From NCBI RefSeq assembly GCF_019966535.1, contig NZ_JAIMID010000023.1, positions 1-64,000 on the forward strand: 64,000 nt of DNA, read 5' to 3'. Every line of letters starts with the position of its first letter. Position 1 is the first letter of the stretch. Made by a program: the position numbers and the translations under genes. This document shows, piece after piece, positions 42,655-51,400 of this stretch. The notes beneath the pieces are model-generated. The model was given only the letters and a program-made list of their open reading frames with translations, was not told the DNA's origin and ran no database searches. The stretch is from Mesobacterium pallidum (GTDB lineage Bacteria > Pseudomonadota > Alphaproteobacteria > Rhodobacterales > Rhodobacteraceae).

Positions 42655-43530
42655 ATGACCGTTTCGCCGCTCGCTGCCGCGCTTGAGGGGTTCGCCTCGT
42701 CCTACTCGGCCCGCAAGGACCGTGAGGCAGAGGATGCGCGCTCCGAACGGCCCGCCTACAGCCCCTATCGCACGCCAGGTGTGTTCGCCGGAGGCGACAG
42801 CCAATACGGCACCGGCGCATACTATCCGCCCAGCACCGGAGACCAGGACCGGGACGACATCCGCCGCGGCATCTATGAGACCGCCGACGAATTGGGCCTG
42901 CCGCCCATTGAGGTCGCCAAGCTGATTTCCTACGAGACCGCCGGCACCTTCGATCCGCGCCAGCCCGGCCCGACGACGCAATGGGGGCAGCACCGTGGCC
43001 TGATCCAGTGGGGCGTCCCGCAGGCGCGGCAGTATGGCGTCGATTGGAACGACCCGATCCGGTCGCAGCTGGGGCGCGACGGCGCCATCGTGCGCTACTT
43101 CCGGGATCGCGGCTGGAAGCCGGGCATGAACGGGCTCAACGCCTATTCGATCATCAACGCCGGAAGCCCCTACCGCTTCAAGGCCAGCGATGCGAACAAC
43201 GGCGGGGCCCCGGGCACCGTCGCTGACAAGTATTTCAAGCAGATGGCCGACCACGAGCGCAACGCGGCGCGCTACCTCGGCATTTCCGGCGGCGAGTGGT
43301 CGCGCCCCACCCGCCGGAGCCCGCCGCCCGGGGCGCTTGACCGCAATGACCTGAAACCGCTGGGCCGGTCTGACCCGTCAACGGAGATCGCCGTGGAGCC
43401 CCTTGGTCGCGCCCCCGGCATTGCCCTCGAGGCCGAGCCGGATCCGGCCGTTGCGCCGCCGGCACCGCCCGGCATCGGCGTCCTGCCAGCATCCAACATC
43501 CTCTTTGACCCGAACGGAGGCCCCCGATGA
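42655..43530 (+). CDS. internal virion protein with lysozyme-like domain
   Basis: 291 residues. It starts MTVSPLAAALEGFASSYSARKDRE, like the next protein. Residues about 70-180 (IYETADELGLPPIEVAKLISYETAGTFDPRQPGP ... HRGLIQWG) are a transglycosylase-like fold with the catalytic-type Glu in SYETAG. The tail is Pro/Ala-rich. Probably ejected to open peptidoglycan during DNA entry. Confidence 0.75.
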   Translation: MTVSPLAAALEGFASSYSARKDREAEDARSERPAYSPYRTPGVFAGGDSQYGTGAYYPPSTGDQDRDDIRRGIYETADELGLPPIEVAKLISYETAGTFDPRQPGPTTQWGQHRGLIQWGVPQARQYGVDWNDPIRSQLGRDGAIVRYFRDRGWKPGMNGLNAYSIINAGSPYRFKASDANNGGAPGTVADKYFKQMADHERNAARYLGISGGEWSRPTRRSPPPGALDRNDLKPLGRSDPSTEIAVEPLGRAPGIALEAEPDPAVAPPAPPGIGVLPASNILFDPNGGPR

Positions 43531-45344
43531 GCATGAGCCCCTTTGCCGCCGCCGTGGAAGGCTTCTTCAAGGGCCGCGAAGCCCGCCAGGGATGGGAGGA
43601 CAAGAAGCGCCAGCGTGAGCGTGATGACCAGCGCTGGGAATGGGAAGGCGAGGATCGCGACTGGACCCGCGAAGAGCGCGACCGTGCCCGCGAAATCGGA
43701 ATCGAGGACCGCGACTGGACCCGGAAAAGCCGGGGCCGCGCCGAGACCGAATGGAGCCAGGAGGACGAGGACCGCGCCCGCCGGATCGAGGCAGAGGACG
43801 CGGGCAAGGAAGCCGACCAGGCCTATGGTGAGTACCTGCTTGGAGAACTCGGCATCGGCATCGACGGAATCGATGACGCCGAGGCGCGCGGTCCCACGCG
43901 GCCCCGATCCCGCCCGGCTCCGAAATCCGCCCCCCAGCCGGACGCCAAGACGACCGCACCCGGCATGACCCTTCCGGGCGAAGATCGCTCGCCCACGGCT
44001 CCTGACGCGCAGACCGGCCCGGTGTCGCGCACCGCCCCGGGCCTGCCCCCTGTCATGGCCGATGCGCAGCCGCCCGCCTATGATCCCGCGCCCGGCGTCA
44101 TGCCGGCAAGCGCGGCCAAGCCCGAGCCTGCCCCGAAGACCGTCCCGGGCCGGGCTCTCTGGATCGCAGCCAAGAACCTCGTCACTGGCGATGGTCCCAG
44201 CAACCCCACGGCGGTCATGGACGACGCCAGGGAGGCCGCCGCCTTGTCTCGGACCCAGCAGGGGCCGGGGCAGATGCAAGCCCCCGGCATCGTCATGGAG
44301 ATGCCACCTCAACCGCCGACCGGGCCGGATGCCGCGCCGGTCGCGCCCGCCATTCCGGGCGCACTCGCCACACCTTCGGCCCCGGCCGACACATACGCGC
44401 CGCAGCAGTCTCCGGCCCAGACGGCCATGCCCGCAGCACCCGCGCCCACCGCCCCCAATTCGGCGCCGACCCCCGCGCCGGGCGCGGCGCCTGGTGCCAA
44501 CCCGGCCATTACCGCCCCGGCCGGCGCCCCGGCGGCCCCCACCACCGCCCCGGCCGCACCGTCCGCGCCAAGCACAGACGCCGCTCCGTCCCCGACGCGA
44601 GCTGCTGCCGCCGCCGTTCAAACCGCCGCCGCCTCAATAGGCATCGACCCGACGACGCCAGCCGCCGCCAAGGACAGCCGCATGATTTCGGCCTTCCAGG
44701 ACGATTATACCCAGCGTGTCGCGCCGAAGATCGTCAACGCCTACATCAAGGCCGGCCAGCCCGAGAAGGCCAAGGCATTCGTGGACTTCCTCAAGGACCG
44801 GAATGTGAAAACGGCCCAAGGCCACTGGTCACGCGCCGTTCTTGCCGCCACGCGCGGAGACGAAAAGGGCTTCGTGGATGGCATCGCCGCCGCCTACAAC
44901 ACCAAGGGTTTCTTCGATGACGGCTATCGCATCGTGCCCGAGGAAAGCGGCTTCATGCGCGAGAATGGCGCATTGGTGCAGGGAAAGGCGCGCATCACCT
45001 TCGAGAACGAGGCGACGGGTGAGAAGTTCACGCAGGTCGTGGAAGGTCAAGATGACCTCTACCGCCTCGGGATCGAGCACCTGTCCGCTGAGGCAGCATT
45101 CGAGCGCCGCTGGGCTGCATTCGAGCAGGGCCGCGCGACCGCACTGGACAAGGAGCCGTCCGAGAAGGAGATCACCGACTACATCAAGGTGTTCTCCGAC
45201 CCGACGACCGGCGACCCCAACTTCCGGCTGCTCTCGCCTGGCCAGCAGCGCCAATACGTGCTGGAGATGGTCAGACGCGGCCGGGCATCCGGCGGCGCGC
45301 CCGGCATCGACCCGGCCTCCGTCCCGATCTACGGCGAACGATAG
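43527..45344 (+). CDS. internal virion protein, coiled coil with Pro/Ala linker
   Basis: 605 residues. Shared N-terminus MSMSPFAAAVEGFFKGREAR, then an extreme Arg/Asp/Glu/Trp helix of repeated RDWTREERDRAR and EDRDWTRKSRGR units (about 25-95). A 250-residue Pro/Ala/Thr linker follows, and a helical C-terminal domain begins near IGIDPTTPAAAKDSRM. It lies directly before the giant protein; probable ejection protein. Start overlaps the previous stop by four bases. Confidence 0.72.
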   Translation: MSMSPFAAAVEGFFKGREARQGWEDKKRQRERDDQRWEWEGEDRDWTREERDRAREIGIEDRDWTRKSRGRAETEWSQEDEDRARRIEAEDAGKEADQAYGEYLLGELGIGIDGIDDAEARGPTRPRSRPAPKSAPQPDAKTTAPGMTLPGEDRSPTAPDAQTGPVSRTAPGLPPVMADAQPPAYDPAPGVMPASAAKPEPAPKTVPGRALWIAAKNLVTGDGPSNPTAVMDDAREAAALSRTQQGPGQMQAPGIVMEMPPQPPTGPDAAPVAPAIPGALATPSAPADTYAPQQSPAQTAMPAAPAPTAPNSAPTPAPGAAPGANPAITAPAGAPAAPTTAPAAPSAPSTDAAPSPTRAAAAAVQTAAASIGIDPTTPAAAKDSRMISAFQDDYTQRVAPKIVNAYIKAGQPEKAKAFVDFLKDRNVKTAQGHWSRAVLAATRGDEKGFVDGIAAAYNTKGFFDDGYRIVPEESGFMRENGALVQGKARITFENEATGEKFTQVVEGQDDLYRLGIEHLSAEAAFERRWAAFEQGRATALDKEPSEKEITDYIKVFSDPTTGDPNFRLLSPGQQRQYVLEMVRRGRASGGAPGIDPASVPIYGER

Positions 45345-45365
45345 GTTCCCCGCCGCGCGGCTCTC

Positions 45366-45432
45366 TGCTATCGTCGCCCGCATGAGCGCGTGGCGCAGGA
45401 TGCGCCCCTCACGGTAAAACGAGGGGCCATCC
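45366..45432 (+). promoter_or_regulatory. structured leader, copy B, of the giant-protein gene
   Basis: TGCTAT (45366-45371) is a candidate -10 shared with copy C; both continue to a common ATGAGCGC. The hairpin GGCGC-AGGAT-GCGCC is at 45392-45406, with GGA in the loop. The alternative is GGATG (45398-45402) with CATCC (45428-45432), directly before the ATG, enclosing CCCCTC/GAGGGG (45405-45410 with 45421-45426). The loop base T pairs with A here, against C-G in copy A and A-T in copy C. Confidence 0.7.
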
Positions 45433-48400
45433 ATGTCTGACGGGATTTTCAAATCCGACGCCTTCGATGCGGGCTATGCCGGCGAGAAGGGCCAAGCCAC
45501 GCCGCAGAGCTTCCGCAGCAGCATCGAGGCACTGGCGTCGCAATCCGGCGTCCCGGTGAACGTGCTGGTGGCCTATGTCGAGGCCACGGGCACGAATGAC
45601 CCCACCGAAAGCCTCGCCGTCGCCGCCCGTGTGGCCGAAACCTTCGGTCCCCAAGTCAAGGCCGGCGCCAACATCGAAGACCTCGTGATCGGCACCGCCC
45701 GCGACAAGGCGTCCGGTCAGCAGTTTCTTGAGCGCGCGCGGATGATCGGGCACGAGATGTATCCCGACCGCGTGCCGGAAGACCCTTTCGAGGGCGAAGG
45801 CATCGGCAGCAAGCTCGCCCGGCGCGGCCAGCAGTTCGTGCGGGGCGCCAACGAGGTGGTCGCATCGGTCCCCGAGGCCATCGGCGTGCGCCAGGCGCAG
45901 GAGGACCAAACCCAGATCGACGCGAGCCGGGGCTTCGGGCAGCGTTCGGAAGGCCGCATTGCAGGCATCCAGGAGCAACTGGCCGATCCCAACATTCAAG
46001 GAGAGGCGCGCCGCCGCCTCGAGGGAGACTTGGCCATCTATCAGGGAATGGCGCGCAATGGCGCGGCCCAGCCCGAAACCGCCGCGCCCGCGCAGGATCG
46101 TCCCGTGTTCAAGGCCGGGCAGCAGGTGCGCGATGCCGTCTCCGGCGTCGTGGGCGAACCCGACTGGCGCGATGACAGCTTCATGGGCGCCCTGTCCGAA
46201 GGCGCGGGCAACATGACCGGCTTCATCGCCGGATCGCTCGCCGCAGGGGCCGTGGGTGGCCCGGGCGCCGCCATCGCCTCCGGTGCCGCCATGGGCTCCA
46301 GCATGGGCCAGTCCCAGCAATACCGCGAAGCCATCGCCGCCGGGGCCGACGAAGAGACCGCCCAGACCGCCGCGCAATGGGGCGCGCTGATCGGATCGGC
46401 GGAAATCGTGCCCATCGCGCGCGGGCTCAAGATGCTGCCGCCCAAGGTGCGTTCCAAGGTCGTGGATGTCGTCGGCAAGCGCGCCAGCCACATCCTGCAG
46501 ACGGCCGGCGAAGAGGCCGCACAGGAGTTCCTGTCGCAGGTCGCGGGCAACATCGTGGCGCAGCAGCTCTACGACCCCGAGCGCGGCTGGACCGAAGGCG
46601 CGGGCGAAGCCGCGCTGATCGGCGGCATCCTCGGCGGCGGTGTCGGTGCCCTGGGCAGCGGCGATCCGATCCTGCGCGAGCGCCCGGCGGCAGAGCCCAC
46701 GCCGGAGGATACCGGCCCCGCCGGGCTCCTGCCGCCGCCCGCCCTGATAACCCCGCCGCCCCCGCGCCCCGATGCACCGCCGCCCGCACCGCCGTCCGGC
46801 CCCATGGGTCAGGCATTGCAGGACGCGCCCGACTTCCTCGCGCCCGGCCTCAAGGCCAGCGATCCGGTGACGATCGATGTGGGCGGCAGCAAGATCGCAG
46901 GCACGCTGCGCGGCGATGATGGGGCCGTTCTGGAGATCGAAGAGGACGAAACCGGACAGGTCTTCGAGATCCCGCGCGAGGACATCGAGGCAGGCATCGC
47001 CGTGGTTTCGCCGCGCCGCGATGACGCCGATGTCGAGCGCGCCGCTGGCGACGAGAAAAGCAGTCTCTCCAAGCGCGCCGCCGGCCGCGTCCGGCCGCCG
47101 AACGACGCCACCCGCGACGACGAGCCCAAGACGGCCGAGGAAGCCCGCCGCCGGGCCAATGTGATCGCCGACCATGCCGAAGAAGCGGGCTGGTCCTCCC
47201 GGCTGCGCGACACGCACCAGGCGCTCACCGATCTGGCCGAGCAGTTGGACAAGGAGCAGGCGAAGGCAAAGGCCGCGCCAGAGAAACAACCGAATGTGGC
47301 GGAAGGTCGGGCCGCCGCATCGTCGCCCGCCGCCCCCGAAACTCCGGTTGCGTCCCCCTCGGGGCCGGATTCGGGCGCGGCGGCGGGCGATGTCATCACC
47401 AAGAAGGATGGAAGCCCGTTCGGAAACCTGGCTGCGGCCAAGCGTGGCGTGAAATCGCGCGGGCTGGACCCCGAGACCGTCACCTTCGAGGAGGTCGAGG
47501 GTGGCGTGATCGCCCGGCCGGGGGGCGCAACTATTGCACCCCAAGAGGTGCAGGCCGCGAGCCCCGAAGAGGCGCCAGCGCAACCGGATTCGGCGGTTCA
47601 GGAACCGGAACAGGCGATTTCGCAACCGGAAGAGCCTGAAACGCAACCGGAGGCGCCCGAGGCGGCGCCGGTCGAGGCCGCGCCCGTTGACGCCATGCCC
47701 GATGCCGAGATTGAGCCGGCCCCGGAGCCTGACCAGGTGAACGACGACGATGCAACGGCATGGGATGGCCTGAACGCCAGCCAGCGGGAAAGCATCGTGC
47801 GCGAGGCGGGCTACCTCGAGCGCGGCGCCATCTCGCCCGAAGGCCGGAAGACCATCAATTCGGATTGGCGCAAGCTGCCGAAAGCCGCGCGCGACAAGCT
47901 GACCGATGCCGCCGTGTCGCTGAACGACCGCAAGCGCCCGGCGGATCAAAACCCGATCAAGAAGCCCGATCCGATGCCTGCACCGGACGAGCGCTTGCAA
48001 GGCGACATGTTCGGCGGCCAGGCCAAGACCGAAACCCAGATGGCCGACGCCGAGAAGGCCCGGCGCGAGTGGGGCGCCTTCATCGGCATCGCTTCCAGTG
48101 GCAAGACCGACCTGTGGCAAGGCGAGATCGAAGGACATCAGGTCACAGTGCGCGACGGCAGCCGCATCACAATTCGCGGCGCCGGGGATGCGGCCGCCGT
48201 ACTGGCCGACCGCGACGTGGACGGAATGTCCCGCCGCGAGATTGCCCAATGGGCGCGCGGCGTCATCCCCAAGGCGGCGAAGGAGCCCACGCCAGGGGCG
48301 CCGGATGCCGCCCAGATGCAGCAGGTCGCGCAAGAGGCCGCCCCGGATCCGACCGATGGGCAGAAGGAGGCCGGCAACTACAAGAAGGGCCACACCAGCT

Positions 48401-51400
48401 GGAACGGGCTTGGCCTGACCATCGAGAACGCCAAGGGCACCGAGCGCAGCGGCACCGCGCCCGATGGCTCCACCTGGTCGGTCGAGATGCCGGCGCATTA
48501 CGGCTATTTCAAGCGCACCGAGGGCGCGGACGGCGATCACGTCGATTTCTACATGGGTGATGCGCCCGAGAGCGATTACGTGGTCGTGGTGGATCAGCGG
48601 GACGCCGACACCGGCCGCTTCGATGAGCATAAGGTGATCCTCGGCACGTCGACCAAGACCGAGGCGCTGGACCTCTACCGCAAGGGCTTCTCCGATGGCC
48701 GCGCCGACGAGCGCATCAAGGCCGTCACCGAGTTCGCATCCGTCGAGGATTTCAAGGCGTGGCTCAAGGACGGCGACACGACCAAGCCGCTGGCGAATGA
48801 GGCCGCGCCCATCGCCCCGAACCGTACCGGCGATAGCCTGGGCGAAATGACCGAGCAGCAGGCGTTCGAGATCGCCAAGAGGATCGTGGAGCGCGGTCAG
48901 CAGAACACTTCCGGCATGAATATGCCAGAGGGCTACAAGTGGTCTGGCGGTGAGTGGCTTGGCAAGAACCGCATCAAGAACGCCAAGGGCAAACTCTTCA
49001 TCGAGCCCGAACGCGGGCTGGATGCCTATTATTTCAACATTGCCGATCTGGAGAAGGAGTTGGACAAAGCGAAAGGGCCGGACTTTTCCACCTATCGCCC
49101 GGCCCCCGACGCTTCGGATGGGTCTCAGCCCCCATCGGAAACTACCAAGGACGCCGCTATCACCCAACGGCCTCCCCGGAATGAGGCGACAATACCATCC
49201 TACGGCGCCTCCAACAAGCTGGTCAGCCAAGACCGGGCGGCGGAACTGCGCGCGAAGCTCAAGGCCAAGCTGCGCAACCAGCTGAATGCCGGTATCGACC
49301 CGGAAATCATGGCCATCGGCGCCGAGCTGGCCGTCTATCACATCGAGGCAGGTGCCCGCCGGTTCATCGACCTGGCCAAGGCCATCGCGGGTGATCTGGA
49401 CACGACGCCGGCTAAGCTAAGGCCTTATCTGCGCTCCTGGTATAACGGGGCGCGCGACATGATCGAGGATCACGGGATGTCCATCGACGGCATGGACGAC
49501 GCCCGCACCGTGGGCACGCTGGTCAAATCCGGCGTTCTGGATGACCTGCCCGCTGGCAACTCGACGGAAACGCCCCCATCTGATACTGTGGATAGCGACC
49601 AGGCACAGGAGACCGGCGATGCTGGGGCTGCAGTACGCGAGACAGATCAAGGACCACTGGAAGAAGCACCAGCCGGACCTGTACGCGAGCCTGGAGAAGG
49701 CGGGGACGCTGGACTTCAAGGCGAAGCAGCAGAGCCGGAACGTGGCGGACAAGGTGGCCGCGCTGATGGAAAGCGCGGGGATGCAAAAGCACGAGGCCGA
49801 GGAAGTCGTTCGCAACGAGCTGTATCCAGCGCCCAGCCAGACCTCCTGAGCCAAGCCGCCGAGACGGAGACCGTCAAGGCGGCCAAGCAGAAGGCCGCCG
49901 TGAAGCGCGCCCTGCCCCGCCTGCGCCGTCAGCTTGATGACATGGGGCTCAAACGCGTGCGCCTGCGCTTGGACGAGTTGGCCGGTCGCCAGGGCGGATT
50001 CGAGACGGACGGGGCCGGAAATCTCGCCATCCTGATCGGCGAAAGCCTGAACCTCGGGCACACCCTGCACCACGAGGCAATGCACGCGCTGCGCGCCATG
50101 GGCGCCTTTACCCGCGACGAGTGGAGCGCGCTGACCAAGCGCGCCAAGGACGGCTGGCTGGCCGAATACGACATCGCCACCCGCTATCCCGATCTTTCCG
50201 CGCAGGAGCAGATCGAGGAAGCCATCGCCGAAGCCTTCGCGGACTATGCCGTGGCGAAGGAACGGCCGCGCGTGCCGCGCTTGGTGCGTGCTGCCTTTGA
50301 CCGGGCTGCCCGTGTCTTCTATGCTGTGCGCGCGGCCTTCATTGGCCAGAACGCCGAAAACGTGTTTCACCGAGCCCTTTCTGGCACCATCGCCAAGCGG
50401 ACGGGCGCTGTAACGCCCGTCCGTACCGGCAAATCCCAAGCCACCGCGAAACCCGACGATGCCGACCTCATGCCCAAGGAGCGGGGCCTGCTGTCGCAGA
50501 TCATGACCGACGCCATGGGCGGGCAGTATGGCCTGCTGGGTTTGGTGCCCGGCCGGGCGCTGCTGACCGAGCTGACCGGCAAGCTGCCATCGGCGCGAGA
50601 CTACCTGCGCGCCAAGGAGAGCATGGATACCGACCGCCAGCGCTGGCACGAGCTGACGGATGAGGTCGCGCAATCGTGGCGCAAGATCATGCGCAAGAAC
50701 CCCGACGCCAACAAGGAGATGATGGCGCTCATGCATGACGCCACCATTGCCGGGCAGGATCCCGACATGGAATTTGCGCCCATGGCCACGTCGCAGGACA
50801 AGGACATCCTGACCGGCGAGGACTGGCGCGGCACCTATGCCTTTGACGCGGCCACCCGGCGGCTCAAGAGCGATCGGTCCAACAGCCGCGCCCATGCGGA
50901 GCTCAAGCAGCGGTTCGATGCGCTGCCGCCGGAGTTCCAGGACATGTACCGGACGGTGCGCGAAAGCTACAAGAAGCTGGCCAAGGACTTTGATGAGGCG
51001 ATCCTGACCAACATCGACAAGAGCATGTCGGTCGCGCTGGAGCGTGCGGAACGGACCTACAAGTCGGACCTCAAGGCGATTGCCGAGGAAGGTCTGACTG
51101 GCGACGAGAAGGCCGCCGCAGAGGAAGAGGCGAAGAAGAAATACGCCTGGGCCAAGCGCAACAACCAGTACGCGCGGAAGTCCCGGCTGGCGTCCCTGCG
51201 CAAGCAGTTTGAGGCGTCCCGCCTGCAGGGGCCGTATTTCCCGCTGTCGCGCTTCGGCCAGTATTTCGTGACCGTGCGGGATACCGATGGAAACGTGCTG
51301 TCGTTCAGCCGCTTCGAAAGCGAGCGCGAGCAGCAGGCATTCATCAAGGAGCAGAGCGGTCCCGATCAGGTGGTCGAGGCGGGCGTGCTGGACGATTCCG

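Noticed and set aside
45409..49341. Very long open frame on the minus strand (1310 codons) opposite the giant gene
   Set aside because: Antisense of a GC-rich gene. Its protein is His/Arg/Leu/Gly-rich without domains, and the plus frame has clear motifs and proper codon bias. The same applies to the long minus frame at 49417-52425.
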